Below are positions 15,985 to 24,453 of a DNA stretch of 64,000 nucleotides, piece after piece. The first letter of the stretch is position 1. Each line of letters opens with the position of its first letter. Made by a program: the position numbers and the translations under genes. Below the pieces are notes generated by a model that made no database searches, was not told the DNA's origin, and saw nothing but the letters and a program-made list of their open reading frames with translations. The DNA is from CAVTLG01 sp963735495 (GTDB lineage: Bacteria > Chloroflexota > Ktedonobacteria > Ktedonobacterales > Ktedonobacteraceae), in contig CAVTLG010000011.1 of NCBI GenBank assembly GCA_963735495.1, forward strand, positions 310,001-374,000, in the 5' to 3' direction.

Positions 15985-16221
15985 CTAAGCGGGCATACCT
16001 GCAGCGATCCAGCTACGAAACAGGTCAATCTGCTCGGCGGGCCACTCTTCGTCACAGGGCATCGTGCCGTCAACCAGACGTTCAAGAATGCTCTCAGCGT
16101 GCGTACGAACGTCCTGATAGTCCCAAAGGTCAAAGACATAATCCATGGCATCTCTGTCGCTCTCGCGGAAGAGCGGTTGAATATCGCGTACAAAACCGGG
16201 TGTCCCACTACTAGTCGTCAT
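15985..16221 (-). CDS. Conserved small protein of unknown function
   Basis: A 78-residue protein with the recognisable pattern GFVRDIQPLFRESDRDAMDY, LWDYQDVRTHAESILERL and DGTMPCDEEWPAEQIDLFRS, ending WIAAGMPA. The same layout occurs in widespread uncharacterised bacterial proteins; the ending resembles the last helix of cytochrome-c-like domains but no CxxCH is present. GAAAGGA lies 6 bases before the ATG at 16221; an upstream in-frame start at 16314 lacks one. It converges with the oxidoreductase gene. Confidence 0.75.
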   Translation of the reverse strand: MTTSSGTPGFVRDIQPLFRESDRDAMDYVFDLWDYQDVRTHAESILERLVDGTMPCDEEWPAEQIDLFRSWIAAGMPA

Positions 16222-16429
16222 GATTATTCCTTTCTGCATTACAATGCGCTGTCCCAAACGTATCAGTCCAGCTACGAAGAAGCTCAACAAGGCTCTCTCT
16301 CTATTATTGTACAAAACAAGCTATTTCTGCTGGAAGGAACCCATCATGCGTTCACCTCAGCTGCTCCGTACCAGTTGTAGAACCGCCAACCATGGGCAGA
16401 TCAGGTCAGCAAAACCCTGAGCACACAGG

Positions 16430-16540
16430 CAACAAAAAGGAGAGTCCAGATTGGACTCTCCTCATTGTTCCCCTAAGACCAGGGACCCGTGCGCTGAGCC
16501 TTGAGGCATTCCCCCCCGAGACGCCTCAATAAGCATAGCA
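16430..16540 (-). ncRNA. Candidate small RNA ending in a strong terminator
   Basis: Read leftward, an extended -10 (TGCTATGCT near 16539-16547) precedes about 100 bases with two clear hairpins: TTGAGGC with GCCTCAA around a 15-base loop containing seven G, and the 10-base-pair terminator GGAGAGTCCA / TGGACTCTCC (16439-16461) followed on this strand by TTTTT. No protein frame fits. It may instead be the 3' tail of the sigma factor transcript from 16908. No RNA family was recognised. Confidence 0.4.
16434..16461 (-). terminator. Rho-independent terminator (leftward)
   Basis: A perfect 10-base-pair stem with a three-base loop (GGAGAGTCCA, GAT, TGGACTCTCC on the plus strand) is followed leftward by TTTTT. 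It ends whatever is transcribed from the right. Confidence 0.8.
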
Positions 16541-16907
16541 TCGTTCGTTGAAGCAGTTTCAGCAAGGCTTCCCTTTACTGTATACTTCATTCCTGCTTCA
16601 TCCAGGCAAGACGCTGACGATCAGATCAACGCTCCTGTCCACAGGCGTTACTTTCCGCTGAACGAGCGGTACCATGTCCCTTGCCGTATGTTACGCGAAC
16701 GGTTGAACAATCCCCCCAGATCATTCTTCCTGTAACATGTTCCCCACTGATATAGTACTTAGATTAGAGTAAGAAAGGGTTGATAGTGTGTTAAGATGAT
16801 GTGGAGATTTATTGGAATGTGACTATCCAGGTTAAGAAACTCACATCGTTGAGAACGCGGAAGTTAGCAGTTTCCTGTATTCTCTTCTCTAGATGTCAGA
16901 ACGTGAT

Positions 16908-17483
16908 TTATTCGCCACCAGTATTGCGCACATGCAGATATTCTTCACGAGCAATCAGCGCTGCTTTGCTTAAATAGGTTCTTACCGTTCCTTTGCTAAG
17001 ATGTAAGCGCCTGGCAATTTCAGCCGGTTCGATGCCCTGAAGGCGCAAGAGAAAACATTTGCCCTGGGTAGTGGTCAGCTTTTTCAGAATCTCATGCTGA
17101 ATAAGTTCCAGCAGCATCTCCCACTCAACGCGATCTTCGAAGGCAACACCCAGGTCTCCATATTCCTCGGCTAGATTTTCACTGGAGAGATAAGGTCGAC
17201 GCTTTTTTGCACGCAGGTAATCTCGTGCAGAGTTCTCGGCGATACGATAGAGCCAGCGTTCAAAAGAGGTGCCACGCGTCAACGTCGGAAGTTTCTTATG
17301 CGCTTTGATAAACGTCTGTTGAGCAAGGTCCTGCACATCGGCATAATTATGCACAATATGCCAGAGAAACTTACAGATAGGCTGGTTATAGCGGAGAAAG
17401 AGTACCGTAAAAGCTTCCTGGTCTCCAGACTGGGCCTGTTGGACTAACCATTCATCAGTGACATTCCCTGAAAGATCAGGCAT
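16908..17483 (-). CDS. ECF-type sigma-70 factor
   Basis: Alternative sigma factor with only regions 2 and 4. Region 2 is QSGDQEAFTVLFLRYNQPIC and YADVQDLAQQTFIKAHKKLP with FERWLYRIAENSARDYLR; region 4 is KLTTTQGKCFLLRLQGIEPA, ending IARRLHLSKGTVRTYLSKA. Length, 191 residues, is typical. No anti-sigma gene lies beside it; the nearest right-hand gene (17947-18996) codes for a membrane or secreted repeat protein that points away, so its regulator is not evident. The start has no unusually strong ribosome site, but MPDLSGNVTDEWLVQQAQ is a typical opening. Confidence 0.92.
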   Translation of the reverse strand: MPDLSGNVTDEWLVQQAQSGDQEAFTVLFLRYNQPICKFLWHIVHNYADVQDLAQQTFIKAHKKLPTLTRGTSFERWLYRIAENSARDYLRAKKRRPYLSSENLAEEYGDLGVAFEDRVEWEMLLELIQHEILKKLTTTQGKCFLLRLQGIEPAEIARRLHLSKGTVRTYLSKAALIAREEYLHVRNTGGE

Positions 17484-17946
17484 CTTTTACCCCTCTCCAC
17501 CCCTTATGCAAAACAAACCAATGACGTTGTGATAACACCATTTGACACATCAGCGAGCAGAACCCTCTCCACGACCATCCTCATGACCAGTACCGATCTT
17601 CAATACATTCTGTTCCCTACACTAAGAGACGCCTGCGGATAAAATTCTTCAACTTGAGTGCTTGCCTGATAACCAGGGGCAGCATGCGAGACAGCGCAAG
17701 CGTGATCCTGTTCTCCTTCTTCTGGAAGAGCATATCCTCAGGTTTCACCTTTCCACAAATCCAGGGTAGGATCATCTTGCCCTGAGCCTCTCGCAACTAC
17801 TAGCTTTTGGCGGCCTCTCGTGCTACACTGGGGATATAAGCGCTGCGAGCAGTATCAGCCCGATTGCGGGGTTGAAACACGCCCGCCTTTTTGGTTTTTC
17901 GCAATATTTGCCGCCAAAAAATTACAAAATTGCGCGAGATAGTAAT
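17484..17946. other. Intergenic stretch between divergent genes
   Basis: No supportable gene, repeat or hairpin of note. Promoters for the ECF factor (left) and the repeat protein (right) must lie here. A lone GGGGTTGAAACACG near 17865 resembles a CRISPR repeat end by chance. Confidence 0.6.
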
Positions 17947-18996
17947 ATGGAAGCTTTGTATAGCAACACACCAACTCTGCCAGATAGTGCAGCCCATCCA
18001 GCCTCTGCCCGTATCAGCACAATGAAGCCTGGGCAAGGTAGGTCAAAGCGCTCAATCCTCTTTGCACTAGCGTTGTTATCCACCATCGTCGCCACCTTGC
18101 TCTCGTATGAGTTTAATCCCGCGATCATAAGCATGATAGGATCTGTACCAGCAAAGGATCAAAAACCCTTTTTGCAAGTATTATCAGCATTTATAGCAAC
18201 TCCCATAGTCCACCGTATGCATCTACCAACTTCAACACCAATCTCAAAATCAAAATCAAAATCAAAACAGCCACGAACCTCGAGAGCAGTAACACCCAGC
18301 GCATCGGCTGGGACAACGCAGCCAGGGCACACGCCTGTCTCAACGCCCCATCAAACGTCCAATCCTACACCTACGCCTACACCTACGCCCAAGCCCACAC
18401 CCAGTCCTACCTTCCAGCCTCTGCCAGGTAGCTGGACGCGGTGCGCAGCCGAGAATGGCACCTGTGCCTTCAGTGGCACGATGACAGTGGCCTTTGGTGC
18501 CAACGGGAATTTCAACTACGCTACCCTCAGCAACGGCACAGCCTGTACCGACACCGTCTTCGGTGATCCCGATATCCTCATCGTCAAAGCCTGCTATATG
18601 GAAGCTGTCGCGTCAACCACGGATGTGTGGTCCCAGTGCGCAGCCGAGAATGGCACCTGTGCCTTCAGTGGCACGATGACAGTGGCCTTTGGTGCCAACG
18701 GAAAATTCAACTACGCTACCCTCAGCAACGGCACAGCCTGTACCGACACCGTCTTCGGTGATCCCGATATCCTCATCGTCAAAGCCTGCTATATTGTCGC
18801 GCCTCCCGCCACCGTTGTCACCTGGACCAGGTGTTCCGTTGAGGATCAGACCTGCGTTTTTTCCGGGACCCATGAAGTCGCCTTTGGCGCGAACGGCCAG
18901 TTCTTCTATAAGAGCATGAGCAACGGCACCAGTTGCTCCGATAGCGTCTTTGGCGATCCCATTTATGACACTGCCAAGGCTTGCTACTACCAGTAA
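17947..18996 (+). CDS. Membrane-anchored or secreted protein with three Cys-rich repeats
   Basis: After a short N-terminal tail comes one hydrophobic segment (RSILFALALLSTIVATLLSY), then a Ser/Thr/Pro/Lys linker (KSKSKSK, NPTPTPTPTPKPTPSP), then three repeats of about 60 residues. Each repeat follows the pattern W-x-x-C-x-x-E-x-x-T-C-x-F-S-G-T ... FGANG ... NGT-x-C-x-D-x-VFGDP ... AKACY, with four cysteines able to form two disulfides. Such modules are appended to secreted carbohydrate-active proteins, so a binding role outside the cell is plausible. Repeats 1 and 2 (about 18433-18600 and 18628-18795) are almost identical in DNA; repeat 3 has diverged. The start is uncertain (ATG 17947 chosen, TTG 17872 possible; neither has a strong ribosome site). 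Confidence 0.75.
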   Translation: MEALYSNTPTLPDSAAHPASARISTMKPGQGRSKRSILFALALLSTIVATLLSYEFNPAIISMIGSVPAKDQKPFLQVLSAFIATPIVHRMHLPTSTPISKSKSKSKQPRTSRAVTPSASAGTTQPGHTPVSTPHQTSNPTPTPTPTPKPTPSPTFQPLPGSWTRCAAENGTCAFSGTMTVAFGANGNFNYATLSNGTACTDTVFGDPDILIVKACYMEAVASTTDVWSQCAAENGTCAFSGTMTVAFGANGKFNYATLSNGTACTDTVFGDPDILIVKACYIVAPPATVVTWTRCSVEDQTCVFSGTHEVAFGANGQFFYKSMSNGTSCSDSVFGDPIYDTAKACYYQ

Positions 18997-19064
18997 GGGA
19001 AGTTCACAAGTTTTTTATAACCACACTTTTTCACCATCAGCCATCAGCCAAAGCACAAATATAA

Positions 19065-19217
19065 GGGGTAGTCGAGGACGGTGAAGTGGAAAAGTATGGC
19101 TGGGAGCTTACGCTGTTACACGAGGCTTCTGCCGCATTACGTGCAGGAGATTTGATCGTCGAAGGTAGACAACGATATCCAGTCCGGGATAGTAATCTCT
19201 GCCAGGCTGATGTGTGA
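19065..19217 (+). pseudogene. Tn3-family transposase fragment
   Basis: Fifty residues in one frame include YGWELTLLHEASAALRAGDL followed by IVEGRQRYP, which match the conserved Tn3 TnpA segment usually read as YELAALFALRDALRSGD and VEGSRRY. Stops bound it on both sides and nothing else of the roughly 1000-residue enzyme remains. It marks an old transposon insertion beside the duplicated DUF5679 genes. Confidence 0.6.
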
Positions 19218-19408
19218 AGCATCAAGGCACGAAAAGAGGAAAACGCAGCAGTTCCTGCGGACATGCCACTGTCATGCTACCGTTTCGTACCCCTGGCAAA
19301 CTCATCTCTTTCAACAGACAAAACGCTGTCTCATCAAAGATGAACCAGGGGTAACTATCTATACAAGCAGTTATCCTTCTAAGCCTTCTAGCTAAGAAAG
19401 AATGTGGG

Positions 19409-19564
19409 CTAGGACTTCTGGCTGGATAGAATACGGGTGAGTTTCGTCCCACACACAGAACAAGTGCCCTGTAGAGCGGGCTTACCATTCTTCATGGTGA
19501 TCTGATGAGCATCTTTCATGTCGCGCTTTTCTTTGCACTTCACACAATAAGCTACATCTGCCAT
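19409..19564 (-). CDS. DUF5679 zinc-ribbon protein, copy 1
   Basis: A 51-residue protein, MADVAYCVKCKEKRDMKDAH to the end ILSSQKS, with two CxxC knuckles (CVKC near residue 7, CSVCGTK near 35) that should bind one zinc. This matches DUF5679, a small family of archaea and Chloroflexota with unknown role, possibly nucleic-acid binding. AAAGGCAGG precedes the ATG. It is nearly identical to the gene at 19978-20133, which lies upstream on the same strand; only two residues differ (S/A at 36 and the last residue). Confidence 0.85.
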   Translation of the reverse strand: MADVAYCVKCKEKRDMKDAHQITMKNGKPALQGTCSVCGTKLTRILSSQKS

Positions 19565-19722
19565 GTTTATCAATCCTGCCTTTCACATGCGTTCAAATAG
19601 AGCAAGTACGGTGAAAACTCCGCGCACCGCACGAGATCGCTCGTGTGGTTCAAGGCTGCAAGCAACCTCCTCACTCAAAACAGATCGACTTTACACGCTC
19701 TATCTGCCAAAGCAAACATAGC

Positions 19723-19738
19723 GCTCTCTAGGTGTAAC
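19723..19738 (-). promoter_or_regulatory. Shared 16-base element upstream of DUF5679 copy 1
   Basis: GTTACACCTAGAGAGC on the minus strand, about 160 bases before the gene, recurs exactly at 20210-20225 upstream of copy 2. It is the only conserved block in otherwise diverged upstream sequence, so a promoter part or binding site is likely. Confidence 0.45.
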
Positions 19739-19977
19739 GTATGTTAACCGAAATAGGATGCACTTGCAAGTGGAAACAGGTAAAAATATCTATAAATCAG
19801 AAAAATCGGCAGGAAGTCTTACTGAATGATGGCGCGTATAGAAAGAAATTAGACGCTTGAAAGGATCGATATGATAAGCATCTTTCGACAATAGAGGAAC
19901 TCCCGTCTGCCCGGGGAAATGCGCACCCAATGCGAAACAAGAGTTCCAGGCTGCACCGCCAGTGCAGCAATGTCGCC

Positions 19978-20133
19978 TTAAGCCTTCTGGCTGGATAAGA
20001 TGCGGGTGAGTTTCGTTCCACACACAGCACAGGTACCTTGGAGAGCGGGCTTGCCGTTCTTCATGGTAATCTGGTGAGCGTCTTTCATGTCACGTTTTTC
20101 TTTACACTTCACACAATAGGCTACATCTGCCAT
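19978..20133 (-). CDS. DUF5679 zinc-ribbon protein, copy 2
   Basis: 51 residues with the same two CxxC knuckles (CVKC, CAVC) and the central segment HQITMKNGKPALQGTC as copy 1. The DNA differs at many third positions, so the duplication is old and both copies are under selection. AAGGAGG 11 bases before the ATG is a much stronger ribosome site than that of copy 1. Function unknown; structural zinc is inferred from the Cys pairs. Confidence 0.87.
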   Translation of the reverse strand: MADVAYCVKCKEKRDMKDAHQITMKNGKPALQGTCAVCGTKLTRILSSQKA

Positions 20134-20209
20134 GATAATCTATCCTCCTTGCATTACAAACAGTCAGCAAAGTCGAAACCGCATATATCTGCCGAAAAGC
20201 AGATAGGAT

Positions 20210-20225
20210 GCTCTCTAGGTGTAAC
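20210..20225 (-). promoter_or_regulatory. Shared 16-base element upstream of DUF5679 copy 2
   Basis: Same GTTACACCTAGAGAGC element as at 19723-19738, here 77 bases before the start codon. Confidence 0.45.
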
Positions 20226-20288
20226 GGATATTGACCTCAAATAGTATACAACCAATAGGTTTTGGACAGCCTACCCATGACTATTGCC

Positions 20289-21248
20289 CTAGGACGAAGC
20301 CGTCGGTGGACGCAGTGGCAACGCAAAACCCCAGCTCAACATAGTCTCCGCATCGGCAAAACGCTGCACTGAACTCTCGTCGTGGAGTAAAACACCGATC
20401 AGGTGATGCCCATCAGAGGTAGCGGCAAAGACCAGGCAATAGCCAGCCTCCACTGTATAGCCCGTTTTGACGCCGATAGCTCCAGCATAGTTACTCAGTA
20501 AGTCATCAGTGTTTGTCCAGACATAGGCATGGTGCGTGGCGCTCGCCGGGAGGACATACGTCTGCAATTCGACAATCTGCGCAAAGAGCGGATTCTGCAA
20601 GGCGATACGCGCCAGGTGAGCGAGATCCGCTGCGCTCGTGTAGTGACCTGGCTCAGGTTTGCCATCGGCAGCATAGTACGTCAGGCCATCAGGATCGATA
20701 TAGTGCGTCTGGTTGAGATGAAGACGTTGAGCATACGTATTCATCAACACCACGAAGCGCGCAGGCGACCCACTGACAGCATCAGCAATAGCTATCGCCG
20801 CATCATCACCCGAGGGTAAGAGCAAGCCGTAGAGCAGATCCTTCAGGCGCATTTGATCACCGGCGACCAGTTGCGCATTGCTCCCATCATTTTTGATGGC
20901 TTCGTTCACGGCATCCTGCTTAATCGTCACCATCTGGTTGAGATTAGCCGTCTGGATGGCAATCAGCGCAGTCATAATTTTGGTCGTGCTCGCCATCGGC
21001 AAACGTTCCTGAGCATTTTTACTCATCAGTTGATGGCCGCTATCAGCGTCCATTAAGTAAGCCGCAGTGGCAGACACCGTCGGCGGTGTGCCCTCCGCGG
21101 TCAGCACCGGCACAGGCGTTGGCGTTGGCGGCGGAGAGATAGCCGTAAGAACATGCTTACCCGTAGGCGTAAACCATAGCAGTGGCGCAATAATCAGCAT
21201 CTCAATAGCCACTACCAACAAAATAGTCGCTATAATAACTCGTTTCAT
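20289..21248 (-). CDS. dacA: D-alanyl-D-alanine carboxypeptidase (PBP5/DacA type)
   Basis: Trims the terminal D-Ala from peptidoglycan pentapeptides outside the membrane. The three serine penicillin-recognising motifs are present: MASTTKIMTAL (S-x-x-K, nucleophile Ser), LLPSGDDAAIAIAD (S-G-D in place of S-G-N) and GVKTGYTVEAGYCLV (K-T-G). An N-terminal hydrophobic segment (IIATILLVVAIEMLIIAPLLW) acts as an uncleaved anchor or signal, followed by a Pro/Thr linker. There is no C-terminal PBP5 domain, so it is the short actinobacterial/Bacillus-like form. A cardiolipin-synthase-like gene lies next upstream on the same strand, 148 bases away. Confidence 0.93.
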   Translation of the reverse strand: MKRVIIATILLVVAIEMLIIAPLLWFTPTGKHVLTAISPPPTPTPVPVLTAEGTPPTVSATAAYLMDADSGHQLMSKNAQERLPMASTTKIMTALIAIQTANLNQMVTIKQDAVNEAIKNDGSNAQLVAGDQMRLKDLLYGLLLPSGDDAAIAIADAVSGSPARFVVLMNTYAQRLHLNQTHYIDPDGLTYYAADGKPEPGHYTSAADLAHLARIALQNPLFAQIVELQTYVLPASATHHAYVWTNTDDLLSNYAGAIGVKTGYTVEAGYCLVFAATSDGHHLIGVLLHDESSVQRFADAETMLSWGFALPLRPPTASS

Positions 21249-21396
21249 CTTACTTCACATCTCGTTCCCCATCTGGGTACACAACATATGCACAAATCTT
21301 TGCCATTGGTCAACAAAAGGCTTTGCTTATTAGGACGGTACATGTGCATGCTTCCGGCTCACAGCAGACACATAGTCCTAATATGGCGCAAGGCTG

Positions 21397-22674
21397 TTAC
21401 AACATGAAGCGCAGAGGGGCCAGGATGTGCTCGCTCAATTTTGTATACCAGGGACGGCTATGCCAACCCTCGGGAGTCAGTTCCAACACATCGGTTGTAT
21501 CGCAAGCAAAGAGTTTTTCCATCTGCTGGGCAAAATCGGTACTATAGATTTCGACGTTAATCTCATAGTTGCCAATAGAGCTGAGACGGTCGAGATTGGC
21601 AGTTCCGACGGTTGACCATGCTCCATCAATCGTGCAGGTCTTCGCATGCAGCATGGCAGGTCGATACCCCAGCACATGAATACCTGCATGCAAGCAGTCG
21701 GCAAAGTAACCGTGGGCAACCCAGTCAGCTACAACATGATTGGAGTTCCATGGTACCAGGACGCGCACATCTACACCACGCCGTGCCGCCGCTTTTAACG
21801 CATTGAGCAAGATATGATCGGGCATAAAATAGGCGTTCGAGAGCAAAATAGAGCGCTCAGAACGGTTGATCGCTTCTATATACAGGTCGCGAATGGGGAA
21901 GGTCAAATGCATCGCATCATTGCCATGGACATTTACAAACGGATCAAACTTGCGCGGATAAGAGCGTTTGATCGCGTGCTCGCGAGGACAAAAACGATTC
22001 CAGAAATCCACAAAAGAGTGCGCCAGGTCGGCGCTGGCAGGGCCTTCGATGCGCACATGCGTATCCCGCCAGGCCGTCTCATACAAACTACCAATGTTGT
22101 AGCCACCAATAAAACTGGTATGCCCATCGACAATCAGCAATTTCCGGTGATCTAGCGAATAACGGCGGGGATCAATACATTGCCAGATATGCTGCAACGA
22201 GCGATATTCCAATACATGGACGCGCGGATCAAAGATTTTAAACGCACTCGGCACGACAAGGTTGCCAAAGCTATCAAAGATCACATAGACATCGACGCCT
22301 TCCGCTACCTTTTTAGTCAGCCGATTTTTAAATTCCCAACCCGCCGCATCATCCTTCCAGATATATGATTCCAGGTAAATGCATTCCTGAGCACTATCAA
22401 TGGCTGCGAGCATATCATCATAGAGATCGCGGCCATAACAATACAGTTGTAAGCAATTGTCACCAACCTGCACCGCGTCCAGCTGGATATGCGGAAACGT
22501 TGGCATACGCTTGCGCCGATTGCGGAACGCGGTAATCAACATGAGGATCGACGCCGTCAGAGCTTCGAGCACAAATCCGACAATAAGCACGATACGTCCA
22601 ATACGGAGCAGGCTCACACGGCGGCGTGCAGCAGGAGGCGTCTCTTTTTGTCGCTGGAGTGAGGGGGTACGCAT
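21397..22674 (-). CDS. cls: Cardiolipin synthase-like phospholipase D family protein
   Basis: Membrane phosphatidyl transferase. Two HKD motifs are complete: LDHRKLLIVDGHTSFIGGYN and LHAKTCTIDGAWSTVGTANL. One N-terminal transmembrane segment (IGRIVLIVGFVLEALTASIL) precedes the YLESYIWKDDAAGWEF block usual for bacterial Cls. Two head-to-tail PLD domains in one chain of 425 residues make an active enzyme likely. ATG at 22674 is preferred (GGAAG 6 bases upstream) over 22695. A more general phospholipase D or transphosphatidylase role cannot be excluded. Confidence 0.9.
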   Translation of the reverse strand: MRTPSLQRQKETPPAARRRVSLLRIGRIVLIVGFVLEALTASILMLITAFRNRRKRMPTFPHIQLDAVQVGDNCLQLYCYGRDLYDDMLAAIDSAQECIYLESYIWKDDAAGWEFKNRLTKKVAEGVDVYVIFDSFGNLVVPSAFKIFDPRVHVLEYRSLQHIWQCIDPRRYSLDHRKLLIVDGHTSFIGGYNIGSLYETAWRDTHVRIEGPASADLAHSFVDFWNRFCPREHAIKRSYPRKFDPFVNVHGNDAMHLTFPIRDLYIEAINRSERSILLSNAYFMPDHILLNALKAAARRGVDVRVLVPWNSNHVVADWVAHGYFADCLHAGIHVLGYRPAMLHAKTCTIDGAWSTVGTANLDRLSSIGNYEINVEIYSTDFAQQMEKLFACDTTDVLELTPEGWHSRPWYTKLSEHILAPLRFML

Positions 22675-23111
22675 GATTTTTCTTCCTTGCACCATAAATA
22701 TTCAATCATGGGATAGAGAAATTACACTTGATCAGAGCGAGAGATGTAATAGGCGCTCACTGCTACTTTTGATCGCCCTTGCTCTGCTCTTCCCATGCCA
22801 ACAATCGCTAGTGTATACACGCACTACGACATGTTTATAGTACAATATTACACCGCCGTTGTTGAGGAAGCAACGAGCACAACGAGAGGAAACAGGCGGC
22901 ATTAGCTAGCTCTGTACGGTCGTCGGGGACCCAGGAAACAGCGTCGTCCAGCAGTAAGCTGGCTGTCGAACACACAACGCTCCTGATCGAGATAATCACG
23001 AAAGACAAACATCTATAGGTAGTACGAAGATGCTTGATCATAGCGGAGAAGTTCTGCAGTATGATCTGACCACTTCAGGAAAAGGGGAATTGCGCTCTTA
23101 TACGTTGTTTC
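22675..23111. other. Intergenic stretch
   Basis: No supportable gene on either strand and no notable repeat. It contains the promoter region for the cls-like gene. Confidence 0.6.
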
Positions 23112-24122
23112 TCAACGCTCTTGTGCGACTTCGTATGGAATACGATGAGCATCTAGCAGATCGACCAGTTCCTGATCCCACGTTGGAATAACAACTTTGG
23201 CAATATCTTCGACCTTCGCCTCATAATGGATCTGTGCTTCTGCATATGGTGTATAAACATCATTCCTATATGGTGGAATATCATCTACACTTCTAAATGT
23301 GCGTGGATCTGCCTCAGTATATAAAGGAAAACAGTCCCCATTTGGGCGCTCATAGGGAACAGGCCTGGCAAGCAAATCATCCATGTCTGTCATATCCCCA
23401 ACCATAAAACTGGTATACTGCTTCACATTTTCCTTGAAGCAGACTCTGACCTCGCCATATGAATCAAGCCATTCAGGGCCTTTTGTGTGACCCTGGTTAT
23501 CCCTGGAAAGATAACCATAAATGACGCGCAACTGCGGATCGAGATCTTTGGCATAGTTTGCATATGCCTTCTCCTCCTTTTTGCGTGATTCAAGCACCGC
23601 AAGATCACTGGATGACCCTGTCTCAAACAGAGATTTGAAGCGACGCTCAGCTGGATTCTGTGCACTCAACATCGCATTGAGCACTTTTGGCGTACAACGC
23701 GTCCATACCTCTGTGCACTCAACAATTGCTTCCGCTGCTTTCTTTAATTCTTTCCGCCATTGTGCGAAGGACGTTTCTTTGTCAATGTGCCGATCATAAT
23801 ATTTTTTTTGCTCCTCTCGCATTTTTTTTACGAATGGGGCATGAATATCAGTAAAACGCACTCTCAGTTTCTGCTGTGTATCTTGTTCTGAGGGACCATC
23901 AACCCTTTTGCTTGCGCGATTCATCTGGTGCAAATCGGCTGCCGTAGGCTTTTGCTCCAAAGCTTCTTGTCTCGCTCTTCGAAGCATGTCAGATTGGCTG
24001 GCTGGAGCAGCAGGTTCCGCTCTGCCTATTTCCCGGATAGACCGAGTAGCATATCCCGATCTGCCCATTTCTCGGATAGATCGAGCAATAGGTCCTAATC
24101 TCCCTACTTTTTCGAAAGGCAT
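23112..24122 (-). CDS. DUF3626-like, ADP-ribosyltransferase-toxin-like protein
   Basis: The C-terminal half follows the pattern of DUF3626-type proteins: PAERRFKSLFETGSSSDLAV, RVIYGYLSRDN, YGEVRVCFKENVKQYTSFMV then GDM, and at the end YAEAQIHYEAKVEDIAKVVI then PTWDQ. The E-A-Q-I-H block sits where ADP-ribosyltransferases carry their catalytic Glu turn. The N-terminal 100 residues are disordered and Arg/Gln-rich with two near repeats (GPIARSIREMGRSG, YATRSIREIGRAE), followed by a helical region. No signal peptide. AGAGGGG lies 5 bases before the ATG. Low GC content compared with neighbours suggests transfer. No immunity gene is obvious next to it; a toxin role is inference. Confidence 0.55.
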   Translation of the reverse strand: MPFEKVGRLGPIARSIREMGRSGYATRSIREIGRAEPAAPASQSDMLRRARQEALEQKPTAADLHQMNRASKRVDGPSEQDTQQKLRVRFTDIHAPFVKKMREEQKKYYDRHIDKETSFAQWRKELKKAAEAIVECTEVWTRCTPKVLNAMLSAQNPAERRFKSLFETGSSSDLAVLESRKKEEKAYANYAKDLDPQLRVIYGYLSRDNQGHTKGPEWLDSYGEVRVCFKENVKQYTSFMVGDMTDMDDLLARPVPYERPNGDCFPLYTEADPRTFRSVDDIPPYRNDVYTPYAEAQIHYEAKVEDIAKVVIPTWDQELVDLLDAHRIPYEVAQER

Positions 24123-24453
24123 TATTCCCCTCTCTTCCTGGAGATTTCCCTTCCTAAGTACGACAACATACTACTATAAATATGGGCAGACATTGAGCCT
24201 GCTATCAATTAGCTCATTAGAGAGATTATAGCATAACTTACAGTGTTTAACAGCTCAAGCTTTTTTCGCTTGAAGTAACATTTATCTGTGTATCCTCTGT
24301 CTAAGGTCTCTCTTACCAGATGAAACAAGCAACCTGCCAAAAGATTGTGACCACTCATCATCCACGAACGCGCAGATAACTGGGTACGATAAATCGTATC
24401 CAGTCTAGAACGTTTCACAGATTACTCTATGAAGCACCTGTACCAGCAACGGT
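24123..24453. other. Intergenic stretch
   Basis: AT-rich with no supportable gene, repeat or hairpin. Confidence 0.6.

Noticed and set aside
17860..17880. GGGGTTGAAAC, similar to a CRISPR repeat end.
   Set aside because: Occurs once, without spaced repeats or cas genes.
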